Notes under the pieces: generated by a model
The model's database searches: none
Told to the model about the DNA's origin: nothing
The model's input: the letters and a program-made list of their open reading frames with translations, nothing else
Assembly (NCBI GenBank): GCA_017854585.1
Contig: JAFMHK010000023.1
Coordinates: 1 to 58,023, forward strand
Origin: Paracoccaceae bacterium
GTDB lineage: Bacteria > Pseudomonadota > Alphaproteobacteria > Rhodobacterales > Rhodobacteraceae
Length of the DNA stretch: 58,023 bases
Direction of reading: 5' to 3'
In this document: piece by piece, positions 44,126 through 53,386 of the stretch
Numbering within the stretch: position 1 is the first letter of the stretch
Layout of the letters: each line of letters starts with the position of its first letter
Translations under genes and position numbers: made by a program

Positions 44126-45271
44126 TCACTCGGCAGCCTGTTCTGCAGCCCGTTCTGCGGCGGCCTTCTCAGCCTCCAGCAGGGCGGCCTTCTTTTCCAC
44201 CTGCTCCACGATATGTTCGATCATCTGCTCATTGGCCAGTTTGTGGCTCTGCTTGCCCGCCAGATAAACCATGCCCGATCCCGCGCCCCCGCCAGTGAAC
44301 CCCACATCCGTCATCAGCGCCTCGCCCGGCCCGTTCACCACGCACCCGATGATGCTCAGGCTCATCGGCGTCTTGATATGCTCCAGCCGCCGCTCCAGCG
44401 CCTCCACCGTCTTGATCACATCGAACCCCTGACGCGCACAAGACGGGCACGAAATGATGTTCACCCCCCGGTGGCGCAGGCCCAGCGACTTCAAGATCTC
44501 GAAGCCCATCTTCACTTCTTCCACCGGGTCGGCGCTCAGGGACACACGGATCGTGTCGCCGATCCCCGCCCACAGCAGGTTGCCCATGCCGATCGCGGAT
44601 TTGACCGTGCCGGAAATCAGCCCGCCAGCTTCGGTGATGCCCAGATGGATCGGGGCGTCCGTGGCCTCGGCCAACAACTGATAGGCCGCCGCCGCCATGA
44701 ACACGTCGGATGCCTTGCAGCTGATCTTGAATTCGTGAAAATCGTTGTCCTGCAAGATCTTGATATGATCCAGACCGCTTTCGACCATCGCGTCGGGGCA
44801 CGGCTCGCCATATTTCTCCAGCAGGTGCTTCTCCAACGATCCCGCGTTGACGCCGATCCGGATGGAGCAATTGTTGTCGCGCGCAGCCTTGATCACCTCT
44901 TTGACCCGCGCCGCGTCCCCGATGTTGCCGGGATTGATCCGCAGGCAGGCGGCCCCGGCCTCGGCGGCCTCGATCCCGCGTTTGTAGTGAAAATGGATAT
45001 CGGCCACGATCGGCACCGGGCTTTCACGGACGATTTCATGCAGCGCCCGGCTGCTGTCCTGATCGGGCACCGAAATGCGCACGATATCGGCCCCCGCCTC
45101 GAAGCAACGCTGGACCTGTTCGATCGTCGCCTTCACATCCGTGGTCAGGGTGTTGGTCATGGTCTGCACCGAAATCGGCGCATCGCCCCCCACGGGTACG
45201 CTGCCCACATGGATCATCCGGCTTTTGCGACGGTCGATGTTGCGCCAAGGGCGGATCGGATTATGGGACAT
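44126..45271 (-). CDS. ispG: 4-hydroxy-3-methylbut-2-enyl diphosphate synthase (IspG/GcpE)
   Basis: Converts MEcPP to HMBPP in the non-mevalonate isoprenoid pathway, using a [4Fe-4S] cluster. The 381-residue protein has the cluster ligands C275, C278 (CPSC) and C310 with Glu317 (CVVNGPGE), and the N-terminal TIM-barrel segments VQTMTNT and RISVPD. A short Ala/Glu-rich C-terminal tail (about 360-381) is an extra. GGAGCG precedes the ATG at 45269-45271. A RodZ-like gene lies upstream on the same strand after 86 bases. Confidence 0.96.
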   Translation of the reverse strand: MSHNPIRPWRNIDRRKSRMIHVGSVPVGGDAPISVQTMTNTLTTDVKATIEQVQRCFEAGADIVRISVPDQDSSRALHEIVRESPVPIVADIHFHYKRGIEAAEAGAACLRINPGNIGDAARVKEVIKAARDNNCSIRIGVNAGSLEKHLLEKYGEPCPDAMVESGLDHIKILQDNDFHEFKISCKASDVFMAAAAYQLLAEATDAPIHLGITEAGGLISGTVKSAIGMGNLLWAGIGDTIRVSLSADPVEEVKMGFEILKSLGLRHRGVNIISCPSCARQGFDVIKTVEALERRLEHIKTPMSLSIIGCVVNGPGEALMTDVGFTGGGAGSGMVYLAGKQSHKLANEQMIEHIVEQVEKKAALLEAEKAAAERAAEQAAE

Positions 45272-45357
45272 GATCGGGCGCTCCTTGGTCGCGGACTTGC
45301 GCACAAGGATAGCCTCGGCAGCGCCGGGAAACAACGCCCCGCGCCAACAGTTCGCGA

Positions 45358-46542
45358 TTATTCCAGCGGCGCTTCGCCCAACACCAACGCCGCCACATCG
45401 GCCAGATCCGGATCGGTGCTGGCATCCGCCATGGCATAGTTTTCGCCCAGCGCATCGACCGACAGCACCACATCGCGTGCGATGGATGTTCCGGGTCCGG
45501 CGGGGCCAAGGGTCACACCGTTGACCGCAAAGAACAGCGACCCGGAATTGCCCGCCCGCAAGGTCGGCGGCTCCGCCGATTGCGGCAGCACATAGCTTTC
45601 GCCGGTATTCAGCGTGCCTTCGAAAATCGTCGCGCCGCTGGCCGAACTGACGCGCACCCAAGATGGCCGCACCGCGAACAAAACCACTTCATCCTCAACC
45701 CGTTCGGTGACCTGCACGGGCGAGGCTTCTGGATCCGCAGTTTCGGCCAAAGCCACCCGGGATGCCGTCGCGGGGATACCAAGCGTGCCGACCTGATCGG
45801 GATCAAGCGTCGCCAATGCCTGCTCACGCGGGGTCAGAACCGGCGCCTCCAGCGCTTGGGGACGATAGATCCGGTCCATCGTTTCGGGGCCGGGCATGGT
45901 GATGTCGAAACCTTGGCCGGCATCGAATGCGCCCTCTGCCGCACCCGCCAACGGGTCCAGCTGGGCCAGCGGCGAAGGTGCCTCGTCCACGGGCGCGATC
46001 TGCAGGCGCTGAATGTCGTACAGGATCGAATAGGCGCCGTAACCAATGCCCATCACCAGCACCAGCAGCACCGCGATCGATCCCAGCGCACCGGGTTCGA
46101 CGCGGGAAAACATGCTTTCGCGTGCGGGGGCAAAGGAAACGCGCGACGACGACATCACATCATTGGGGTGAACCCGGCGCGGCACCTCGGCATGTTTGCG
46201 CTTGGCGGCCTGCGCCTGATGCGCGGAAAATCCGTGCACGCCCTCAAACCCGGTTTCGCGGCAGAACCTCTGGAACGTCCATTCCGGCTCCATGCCGAGG
46301 TAACGGGCATACGACCGCACGTAACCGGCGATGAAACCCTGACTGGAAAAAGCGCCGACATCCGCATTCTCGATCGCGGCAATCAGACTTGCCTTGATCT
46401 TGAGCTCGCGTTCCACATCCAACAGGGATTTGCCTAGCGTCGCACGCTCGCCGCGCATCAGGTCACCCAGAGGCACATCAAGGACGTCATAGGCCATAAA
46501 GCCTGCCGTCTGCCCCCCGGCGCTGCCCTGATCATGGCCCAT
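45358..46542 (-). CDS. RodZ-like helix-turn-helix membrane protein
   Basis: A 394-residue inner-membrane protein with RodZ architecture: a cytoplasmic HTH of the XRE type (about 28-95, [24 protein letters not shown] then [16 protein letters not shown]), a basic juxtamembrane stretch, one membrane span (about 151-174, [20 protein letters not shown]), a Pro/Asp-rich periplasmic linker and a C-terminal DUF4115 beta domain (about 295-370). RodZ links MreB to the cell-wall elongation machinery. AAGGGGC lies before the chosen ATG (46540-46542). Location next to ispG is common in proteobacteria. Confidence 0.87.
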   Translation of the reverse strand: MGHDQGSAGGQTAGFMAYDVLDVPLGDLMRGERATLGKSLLDVERELKIKASLIAAIENADVGAFSSQGFIAGYVRSYARYLGMEPEWTFQRFCRETGFEGVHGFSAHQAQAAKRKHAEVPRRVHPNDVMSSSRVSFAPARESMFSRVEPGALGSIAVLLVLVMGIGYGAYSILYDIQRLQIAPVDEAPSPLAQLDPLAGAAEGAFDAGQGFDITMPGPETMDRIYRPQALEAPVLTPREQALATLDPDQVGTLGIPATASRVALAETADPEASPVQVTERVEDEVVLFAVRPSWVRVSSASGATIFEGTLNTGESYVLPQSAEPPTLRAGNSGSLFFAVNGVTLGPAGPGTSIARDVVLSVDALGENYAMADASTDPDLADVAALVLGEAPLE

Positions 46543-46620
46543 GCGGCCTGCCCCTTGTCTGACCTTAGGGCATACCGTGAATGGCATCCCTTGCGTCATT
46601 TATCTCATGTTACCCTAAAT

Positions 46621-46642
46621 ACAGTGATTCCCCAACCACTGT
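46621..46642. repeat. Inverted repeat between hemA and the RodZ gene
   Basis: ACAGTG-attccccaac-CACTGT, a perfect 6-base inverted repeat in the 153-base gap between the hemA stop and the RodZ-like start. It could be a weak terminator of hemA or an operator of the downstream gene; no T-run supports the first. Confidence 0.35.
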
Positions 46643-46695
46643 GCGCGTAGGTCGTGTTAGCATGAGTTTTAAGGGCGTTGCACGATCAGAAAACG

Positions 46696-47919
46696 TCAGG
46701 CCGACAGGTCGGCACGATTCAGCGCACAGTGGCTCCAAAGCCCGTCCATTGCGCGCACCAACCCGTCAATCATCTCTGGGTTATGCACAGGCGATGGCGT
46801 AAATCTTAGGCGTTCCGTGCCCCGCGGCACGGTCGGATAGTTGATGGGTTGCACATACACGCCATAGTGCTCAAGCAGCATATCGCTCAACTTTTTCGTA
46901 TGAACAGGGTCGCCCACGATCACCGGAACGATGTGGCTGCCGTGGTCGATGATCGGCAAACCCATCCCTTTCAGGCGCAGCTTCAACACCTTTGCCCGTT
47001 CTTGATGCAGATCGCGAAGCGCCTGATCGCCCTTCAGATGCCGCACCGACGCCGCAGCACCCGCCGCCACCGCCGGGGGAATGGATGTGGTGAAGATAAA
47101 CCCCGGCGCATAACTGCGCACCGCGTCGCACATCTTGGCGCTGGCGGCGATATAGCCGCCCATTACGCCGAACGCCTTGCCCAGCGTGCCGTTGATGATG
47201 TCGATCTTGTCCATCAGGCCCAGTTGTTCGGCCACACCGCCGCCGCGCGGGCCATACATGCCCACGGCATGGACCTCGTCCAGATACGTCAGTGCGTTGA
47301 ATTCCTCGGCCACCGCGACGATCTCGGCGATCGGTCCGAAATCGCCATCCATCGAATAGACGCTTTCAAAGGCGATCAGCTTGGGCGCGGCCGGGTCGTC
47401 GGCGGCCATCAGTTCGCGCAGGTGCGCCACGTCATTGTGCCGGAATATCCGCTTGGCGCCACCGTTGCGCCGCACCCCCTCGATCATCGAGGCATGGTTC
47501 AGCGCGTCGGAATAAATGATCAGGCCGGGAAACAACTTCGGCAATGTGCTCAGCGTCGCATCATTGGCAATATACGCCGAGGTAAAGACCAGCGCCGCCT
47601 CCTTGCCGTGCAGATCGGCCAACTCGGCCTCCAGTGTCTTGTGATAGACCGTGGTGCCCGAGATGTTGCGCGTGCCACCCGACCCGGCGCCGGTGGCCTC
47701 CAGCGCCTCTTGCATCGCGGCCAGCACGACGGGGTGCTGCCCCATGCCAAGATAATCGTTGCCGCACCACACCGTGATCTCTTGCTCGGTGCCATCCGGT
47801 TTGGTCCAGATCGCGTGGGGAAACTGCCCGCGCCGCCGCTCGATATCGATGAACGTGCGATAGCGCCCTTCGGTATGCAGGCGGTCGATCGCAGTCGTTA
47901 GCGCGTCATCATAATTCAC
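46696..47919 (-). CDS. hemA: 5-aminolevulinate synthase
   Basis: Condenses glycine and succinyl-CoA to 5-aminolevulinate, the first step of tetrapyrrole synthesis in alphaproteobacteria. The 407 residues equal the Rhodobacter HemA length, and long blocks match it from memory ([31 protein letters not shown]). The PLP lysine is K248 in NGTLGKAFG. The GTG at 47917-47919 with GGGAG upstream gives the expected N-terminus. An Fnr-type site lies 156 bases upstream. Confidence 0.97.
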   Translation of the reverse strand: MNYDDALTTAIDRLHTEGRYRTFIDIERRRGQFPHAIWTKPDGTEQEITVWCGNDYLGMGQHPVVLAAMQEALEATGAGSGGTRNISGTTVYHKTLEAELADLHGKEAALVFTSAYIANDATLSTLPKLFPGLIIYSDALNHASMIEGVRRNGGAKRIFRHNDVAHLRELMAADDPAAPKLIAFESVYSMDGDFGPIAEIVAVAEEFNALTYLDEVHAVGMYGPRGGGVAEQLGLMDKIDIINGTLGKAFGVMGGYIAASAKMCDAVRSYAPGFIFTTSIPPAVAAGAAASVRHLKGDQALRDLHQERAKVLKLRLKGMGLPIIDHGSHIVPVIVGDPVHTKKLSDMLLEHYGVYVQPINYPTVPRGTERLRFTPSPVHNPEMIDGLVRAMDGLWSHCALNRADLSA

Positions 47920-48074
47920 TGGCTGTCTCCCACATGCGGCGCCGTCCCCTCCGGACGATCGGCGCCGCCAGACGCTGGCGATGGGCCCATCGATGCGGGC
48001 CCGATCTATTGTTGAACCCCTGATAGGACAGGCGCGGTTGTTGAGCCAAGTTACAAATTGCCGCAAACCCGGCT

Positions 48075-48088
48075 TTGACATGGATCAA
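48075..48088. promoter_or_regulatory. Fnr/FnrL-type site upstream of hemA
   Basis: TTGAC-ATGG-ATCAA matches the Fnr consensus TTGAT-N4-ATCAA with one change. It is centred about 162 bases before the hemA start. FnrL control of hemA under low oxygen is established in Rhodobacter; binding here is inferred. Confidence 0.65.
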
Positions 48089-48107
48089 TCGGCCAAACGA
48101 CCTGCCG

Positions 48108-48677
48108 TTACCCCTCGATCACCGCCTCGCAATCCTGCGCGCCGCATGCCGCGATCGCGGCCTCGCGGCCCCGGCCCATGCCCCATTGGCCGGTCTGCCG
48201 CGAAATCGCCAGCACCCGGTCACGGCCCAAGCGACGGAATTCTCCGCGCAACGCGGCGCTTGCCTCGGCGTTCAGTTGCAGCGCGCGGCCCGGCTCCCAT
48301 CCAAGGGGCCGCACCACCAGAACCACAACGCAGTCTTCGCCGCCCGCATCCAGACACCCCGCGATCGCTGCGGTCCGCGCGCTGTCTTCGTCGTGGAAAT
48401 TCGCCGCCGCCACCGTGGTGGCCGCCGCCAGCCCGTTTTCCGTGGCAAGCGCAAAGGCCGCGTAATATGGCTGCGGCTGGATCTGGTTCAGCGCATCCAG
48501 CGTGGCAAGATCGCGCCCGCTCAGGCTCTCATGGGGGATCACCTCCCATTCCACCTCACCGCGCTCCGCAAAGACCAGATCGCGTGCATCGCGCAAATTC
48601 GGCAGGTCTTGCGCCATCGCAGACCCCGCCGTCACCGCCAGACATATCGCCGCCAATCCTGCCCGCATCACATTCAC
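48108..48677 (-). CDS. Small secreted protein of unknown function
   Basis: A 189-residue protein with a clear signal peptide (hydrophobic core AGLAAICLAVTAGS, probable cleavage after AMA near residue 22). The mature part has two similar short modules, AAIAGC-x7-CVVV and AAIAAC-x4-CEAVIE, each with a cysteine pair that could form a periplasmic disulfide. It ends 188 bases upstream of hemA on the same strand. I do not recognise a characterised family; any role in haem synthesis would be guesswork. The first or fourth codon may be the start. Confidence 0.72.
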   Translation of the reverse strand: MNVMRAGLAAICLAVTAGSAMAQDLPNLRDARDLVFAERGEVEWEVIPHESLSGRDLATLDALNQIQPQPYYAAFALATENGLAAATTVAAANFHDEDSARTAAIAGCLDAGGEDCVVVLVVRPLGWEPGRALQLNAEASAALRGEFRRLGRDRVLAISRQTGQWGMGRGREAAIAACGAQDCEAVIEG

Positions 48678-48842
48678 TCCCGGTCACGTTGCATCGCCTG
48701 AAAAGATGTCTGCAGGGCCGCGCGCCCCGCCATCACATCCCCGCATGTGCCCAATTAGCGCAAGCCTGCCCCCCTCTCAACCGCTGGACACCGCGCCCCA
48801 ACGTCATAGTGTTCACAAAATCGCCAACGCAGGAGCGCCCCG

Positions 48843-50210
48843 ATGTCCCTTGATGCCGTCCTTTCCCGGATTGATGCCGACCTAGACCAAGCCACCGCCC
48901 GGTTATTCGACCTGCTGCGCATCCCCTCCATCTCGACCGATCCGGCCTATGACGCCGATGTCGCCCGCGCGGCCCAATGGCTGGCCGATGAATTGACGGG
49001 GCTGGGCTTTGACGCCTCGGTCAGGCCCACCACCGGGCACCCGATGGTCGTGGCGCATGGCGGCGAAGGCCCCCATGTCCTGTTCTACGGCCATTACGAC
49101 GTGCAACCGGTCGATCCCCTGAGCCTTTGGGACCGCGACCCGTTCGATCCCGAAATTCAGGACACGCCAAAAGGCAAGGTGATCCGCGCGCGCGGCGCCG
49201 TCGACGACAAGGGTCAGTTGATGACCTTCATCGAGGCCTGCCGCGCCTGGAAGGCGGAAACTGGCACCCTGCCCGCCCGCGTTACATTCTTTTTCGAGGG
49301 TGAGGAGGAATCGGGGTCCCCGTCCCTCGTTCCGTTCCTGAAAGCCAACGCCGATGAATTGCGCGCCGACATCGCGCTGATCTGCGACACCGGGATGTTC
49401 GATGACACCACCCCCGCCATCTGCACCCAGTTGCGCGGCATGGTACGCGAGGAAATCACCATCACCGGCCCCAAGGTCGACCTGCATTCCGGCATGTTCG
49501 GCGGCATTGCGATGAACCCGATCCGCGCCATGACCAAGGTCCTTGCCGCCATGCACGATGACACGGGCCGCATCGCGATCCCGCATTTCTATGACGGCGT
49601 TCCCGATCTTGCCCCCGAACTCAAGGCCCAGTGGGACGGGCTGGGCTTTGACGAGGCCGCCTTCCTTGGCGCCGTCGGCCTGTCCCTGCCCGCCGGCGAA
49701 CAAGGCTACTCCGGACTGGAGATGGTCTGGTCGCGCCCCACCGCCGAGATCAACGGCATCTGGGGCGGCTATACCGGCGCGGGTTTCAAGACCGTGCTGC
49801 CGTCGCAGGCCCATGCCAAGGTCAGCTTCCGGCTTGTCGGTACGCAAGACCCCGCCGCCATCAGCCGGAATTTCCGCCAGTGGGTGCAAGACCAGCTGCC
49901 CCCTGACTGCACCGTGACCTTCGCCGAGCTTGGCGGCGACCCCGCCAGCGTCATGAACACCGATCACCCTGCCTTCGCGGTGGCGCGCGCCGCCCTGTCG
50001 CAGGAATGGCCCGGTGATGCGGCCTATGTCGGCGGCGGCGGGTCAATCCCGGTGGCGGGGCATTTCCAGACCATTCTGGGAATGGATTCGCTTTTGGCGG
50101 GCTTCGGCAAGGATGACGATGCGATGCATTCCCCGAACGAGAAATACGACCTCAGCAGTTTTCATCATGGGATCCGCGCGTGGGCGCGTGTTCTGGGCGG
50201 ACTGGCATAA
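48843..50210 (+). CDS. M20-family peptidase / dipeptidase
   Basis: A 455-residue cytoplasmic dinuclear zinc peptidase (ArgE/DapE/CNDP family). Metal ligands are His84 (FYGHYDVQP), Asp121 (AVDDKG), Glu155 (FEGEEESGS, with Glu154 as catalytic base), an Asp in ICDTG and the C-terminal His in HSPNEKYD. The inserted dimerisation lid spans about 200-315. AGGAG precedes the ATG. It resembles the dipeptidase branch rather than succinyl-diaminopimelate desuccinylase. Confidence 0.92.
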   Translation: MSLDAVLSRIDADLDQATARLFDLLRIPSISTDPAYDADVARAAQWLADELTGLGFDASVRPTTGHPMVVAHGGEGPHVLFYGHYDVQPVDPLSLWDRDPFDPEIQDTPKGKVIRARGAVDDKGQLMTFIEACRAWKAETGTLPARVTFFFEGEEESGSPSLVPFLKANADELRADIALICDTGMFDDTTPAICTQLRGMVREEITITGPKVDLHSGMFGGIAMNPIRAMTKVLAAMHDDTGRIAIPHFYDGVPDLAPELKAQWDGLGFDEAAFLGAVGLSLPAGEQGYSGLEMVWSRPTAEINGIWGGYTGAGFKTVLPSQAHAKVSFRLVGTQDPAAISRNFRQWVQDQLPPDCTVTFAELGGDPASVMNTDHPAFAVARAALSQEWPGDAAYVGGGGSIPVAGHFQTILGMDSLLAGFGKDDDAMHSPNEKYDLSSFHHGIRAWARVLGGLA

Positions 50211-50226
50211 GCCGCACACGGGCAGC

Positions 50227-50279
50227 GCCGGAGGCATCGGTCGGATGCCTCCGGCGGACATATTTGAAAAGCAAAGATG
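50227..50279 (+). repeat. Copy 6 of the intergenic element, with hairpin, 3' of the dipeptidase gene
   Basis: GCCGGAGGCAT and ATGCCTCCGGC form a perfect 11-base stem with a 7-base loop (50227-50255). GG-ACATATTTGAAAAGCAAAG follows directly (50256 on). It starts 16 bases after the dipeptidase stop, points the same way, and lies between convergent genes. It is the clearest copy of the family. Confidence 0.75.
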
Positions 50280-50286
50280 GGGGCGG

Positions 50287-51657
50287 TCATACCCCCTTCG
50301 TCATGCCCGCACCCGGCAGGGCGGCGGCCCCGCGCCAGAAGCGCAGCATCATCAGCACCCCCGCGATGGCAAGCCCCACCACCAACCCAAGCCAGATGCC
50401 CGGGCCGCCCAAGCCCAGCGGAAACCCGAACAGCCACGCGCAGGGCACGCCCACCGCCCAATAGCTGAGGAATGCGTAGATCATCGGCACCCGTGTATCG
50501 TGCACCCCGCGCAGCAGACCCAGCGCCATGATCTGCGCCGCATCCGCCAGTTGAAAGAACGCCGCCACCAGCAAGAGGCCCGCGCCAATCGCCAGTATCT
50601 GCGGGCGCAGAGGGTCGGCGGGATCGAGGAACAGGCCGATCAGCGTCTCGGGCAGGCTGAGGAACAAGATCATCGCCAGCGCGACCGCAATCGCCGACAG
50701 GAGCAGAACTGCCGCCGCCGCAAGACGCAGGCCCGCCACGTCGCGCCGCCCCCAGGCGCGGCCCGCCCGCACCGTTGCAACCTGGCTTAACCCGACGTGC
50801 AACATGAAGATGATCGACACGATCTGCAGCGCGATGCCGTGGGCGGCCAGTTCAAGTTCGCCGATCCAGCCCATCATGATCATCGTCGCCATGAACAGCC
50901 CCGATTCGGCCAGCAAGGTGGCCGAAATCGGCCATCCCAGCCGGAAAACCTGTCCGAAGGCCTCCCAGTCGGGTCGCCAGAGGCGTGCGAACAAGGTGTA
51001 TTCGCGCAAGCCGGGCGCGCGCGCGGCATAGATCGCCAGCACCGCGCACATCATCAGATGCGTCCCCGCAGAGGCGATCGCCGCGCCATTCACGCCCAGT
51101 TCGGGCGCCCCCAGATTGCCGAAGATCAGCACCCAGTTCATCCCGGCATTCAACACCACCCCCGCCAATGTCGCCCACAGCATGATCCGCGTGCGTTCCA
51201 GCGCGCTGAGGTGACTGCGGAAGACCAGCATCAGCACCGCCGGCATCAGGCCCAGCCCGGCAATGCGCAGATAGCTTTGCGTCAGGGCGGACAATCCCTC
51301 AGCCTGCCCGGCAAGCTGCAAGATGGCGCCGGAAAACCAGAACAGCGGCAGCGCGGTCAGGCTGAACAACACCGCGATCCACAGCCCCATCCGCGTGACC
51401 CGGCGGGCTTGGGTGACATCGTCATTGGTGACGGCCCCGGCCACCATCGGGACCACCGCAAGGGCAAAGCCCATGCCCAGAATCAGCACGACGTGGAAAT
51501 AGCTGCCGCCCAGCGCGACAGCCGCCAGTTCGGGCACCCCGTACCAGCCCATCATGACCGTATCCGTCAGGCTGATCACGTTGCTTGCAATCTGAGAGCC
51601 GATCAGCGGCAGACCCAGCACCAATGACGCACGAAGATGTTGCATGAGAGGGGACAT
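50287..51657 (-). CDS. MATE-family efflux transporter
   Basis: A 456-residue inner-membrane protein with 12 predicted spans and the MATE duplication: the first half starts LGLPLIGSQIASNVISLTDTVMMGWYG, the second half LGWPISATLLAESGLFMATMIMMGWIG. NorM-type multidrug/Na+ or H+ antiport is the usual role; substrates unknown. The ATG at 51655-51657 has AGGGG-like bases upstream in reverse orientation, and starting there gives the normal short cytoplasmic lead. Confidence 0.92.
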   Translation of the reverse strand: MSPLMQHLRASLVLGLPLIGSQIASNVISLTDTVMMGWYGVPELAAVALGGSYFHVVLILGMGFALAVVPMVAGAVTNDDVTQARRVTRMGLWIAVLFSLTALPLFWFSGAILQLAGQAEGLSALTQSYLRIAGLGLMPAVLMLVFRSHLSALERTRIMLWATLAGVVLNAGMNWVLIFGNLGAPELGVNGAAIASAGTHLMMCAVLAIYAARAPGLREYTLFARLWRPDWEAFGQVFRLGWPISATLLAESGLFMATMIMMGWIGELELAAHGIALQIVSIIFMLHVGLSQVATVRAGRAWGRRDVAGLRLAAAAVLLLSAIAVALAMILFLSLPETLIGLFLDPADPLRPQILAIGAGLLLVAAFFQLADAAQIMALGLLRGVHDTRVPMIYAFLSYWAVGVPCAWLFGFPLGLGGPGIWLGLVVGLAIAGVLMMLRFWRGAAALPGAGMTKGV

Positions 51658-51699
51658 GGGCCAGCCCTTACGCCCCGCCCACTGACTTGCCAACCCTGA

Positions 51700-52575
51700 T
51701 CAAAGCGCTGCAAGCGCCAGCTGCGTGGCCACGACCGCGACGATGGCCCCCACCGTCAATTCCAGAACCGGCTGCACCCGGGCCAACGCCGGATTGTCCG
51801 TCAGGCCCGACAACGCGCCCCGCCGCAACGTCACCGCCGCCACCGCGACCGCGACCGTGACGCTGGCCGTGCCCAGCCCCATGGCCACCACCCCCGCGAT
51901 GCCGGTGCCGAATATCCCCATCTGCGCCGTCAAGATAAGAACGAACAGCGCGCCGGTGCAGGGTCGGATCGCCACCGCGCCGACCAGCGGCGCAAGGCTG
52001 CGCCAATCGCGCGCCGCCGCCACCGCATCGACCGATGGCCCGTGGCTATGGCCACAGTCGGCACAGACCGCTCCCCCCGACCGGGTCGCGCGCAGCGTCC
52101 GCAGACCGCGCCAGACCAGCCAGAGCCCGATAACCGCGATGGCGGCGAAGCTGAGGGGTGCGAACACTTGTTCGGCCACGTCCGTCATCCGTTCCCGGCT
52201 CCATCCAACCAGCCACAGCCCGCAGCCGACCAACACGATCGCCGTGCCCGCCTGCGCCAAACTGGAGGCCACCGCCACCACCGAAAGCCGCAGCGCGCCC
52301 ACCTCACGCGCCGCACCATACCCGCCGATCAGCAGCTTGCCATGGCCCGGCCCGGCCGCGTGAAAGAACCCATAGGCGAAACATACCCCAATGAACCCGG
52401 TCAGCGCGGCGGCGTCCCCCCCCCGCAGCGCGCGCAGCCCCTGCGCCATCGCGGTCTGCGCCGTGCGTTGACCCTCGGCGGCCCAGCGCAACAGCGCTTG
52501 GTCCCCGCCACCAAGATACGCGGCCACCAGCAGCGCCGCGATCATCACCGCCCCCCCCGCGATCAGCCAGCGCAT
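51700..52575 (-). CDS. NicO/RcnA-like nickel-cobalt transporter
   Basis: A 291-residue membrane protein of the NicO family. An N-terminal span is followed by FAYGFFHAAGPGHGK (66-80), the histidine-bearing helix of nickel/cobalt efflux proteins, and later by IRPCTGALFVLILT (about 203-216). A cytoplasmic or periplasmic loop holds CADCGHSHGP (171-180), a likely metal-binding patch. It overlaps the upstream DUF1007 gene by 13 bases. Uptake versus efflux is not decided by sequence. Confidence 0.86.
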   Translation of the reverse strand: MRWLIAGGAVMIAALLVAAYLGGGDQALLRWAAEGQRTAQTAMAQGLRALRGGDAAALTGFIGVCFAYGFFHAAGPGHGKLLIGGYGAAREVGALRLSVVAVASSLAQAGTAIVLVGCGLWLVGWSRERMTDVAEQVFAPLSFAAIAVIGLWLVWRGLRTLRATRSGGAVCADCGHSHGPSVDAVAAARDWRSLAPLVGAVAIRPCTGALFVLILTAQMGIFGTGIAGVVAMGLGTASVTVAVAVAAVTLRRGALSGLTDNPALARVQPVLELTVGAIVAVVATQLALAAL

Positions 52576-53201
52576 TGGAACACCACCGTATCCGCGAAGG
52601 CCGCACCGACGGCCGGGAAGTTGTCATCGGCATCGACGCTGCCACCGATGTCGGCGATGGCGCTGGCCAACAAGGCATAGGCCGCATCCAGATCGGGGCG
52701 AACCAGCACGGGCGCGCAACCCGCCGCCTCCATGTCCAGTGTCATTTCAAAGGCGACGTAGAACGCGGCGTCGAATATCCGGGCGGCGACATCGCCCGCC
52801 TCCCCGCCCGACACCGGGCGGCGATGCACGGTTTCGATCTGCCCGCTCGACAGCAACGTCAGGCTGATCGGCTCCGGCGTCCCCACCTCCAGCGCGCGAT
52901 CCCCCTGGCTCAGGACCAAGCCCCCGGTGAAGCCGCCATTCCAGTTCAGGTCAAAGCCCAGCGTCTGCGCAATTTCCGCGGGTGTCAGGGACAGGTCGAA
53001 ATCTGGGTCCAGCCCGTAATCTTCCAGCAAGATCAGGGAATACAGCTCGTCATACCGCCACGTGACATCCACGGCGGTGACGCGCCCGGCGGCATCGCGG
53101 ATCAGTGTCAGTCCGGCGTCGACGAAAATATGCGGGTGCGCTTGGGCGGCGCTTGCCAAGCCCAGCGTGATGCAAGTAATGATGCCCGCGTGCAACCTCA
53201 T
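52563..53201 (-). CDS. DUF1007 family periplasmic protein
   Basis: A 212-residue secreted protein: signal peptide ending at AQA (about residue 21), immediately followed by HPHIFVDAGLTL, the histidine start that defines the DUF1007 family, then VTWRYDELYS and the acidic DPDFDLSLTPAEI segment. Family members are typically next to NicO-type permeases, as here, and are thought to be periplasmic metal-handling partners. The overlap with the permease gene indicates translational coupling. Confidence 0.88.
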   Translation of the reverse strand: MRLHAGIITCITLGLASAAQAHPHIFVDAGLTLIRDAAGRVTAVDVTWRYDELYSLILLEDYGLDPDFDLSLTPAEIAQTLGFDLNWNGGFTGGLVLSQGDRALEVGTPEPISLTLLSSGQIETVHRRPVSGGEAGDVAARIFDAAFYVAFEMTLDMEAAGCAPVLVRPDLDAAYALLASAIADIGGSVDADDNFPAVGAAFADTVVFQCAG

Positions 53202-53265
53202 GGGCAGGTCTATAAAGTCACGTTGGCATCATCGGCAAGTCCCACACCGCGACCCCAGCGATGCC

Positions 53266-53304
53266 TTGCCAGGATTGTCCCGGATTTTGCCAGGATTGTT
53301 CCCG
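53266..53304. promoter_or_regulatory. Tandem direct repeat in the DUF1007 / pilin-like divergent region
   Basis: TTGCCAGGATTGT occurs at 53266-53278 and again at 53287-53299, each followed by CCCG with a one-base offset. The 21-base period equals two helical turns, as expected for a regulator binding one face of the DNA. It lies 65-103 bases before the DUF1007 start and 83-121 bases before the pilin-like gene. Confidence 0.5.
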
Positions 53305-53386
53305 CAAAGACGGTAATCCACCACATTTCTGCCCAAATTGCGGCCCATATTGAACACTGATCTATCCTAACGAACGGTTTATTACA

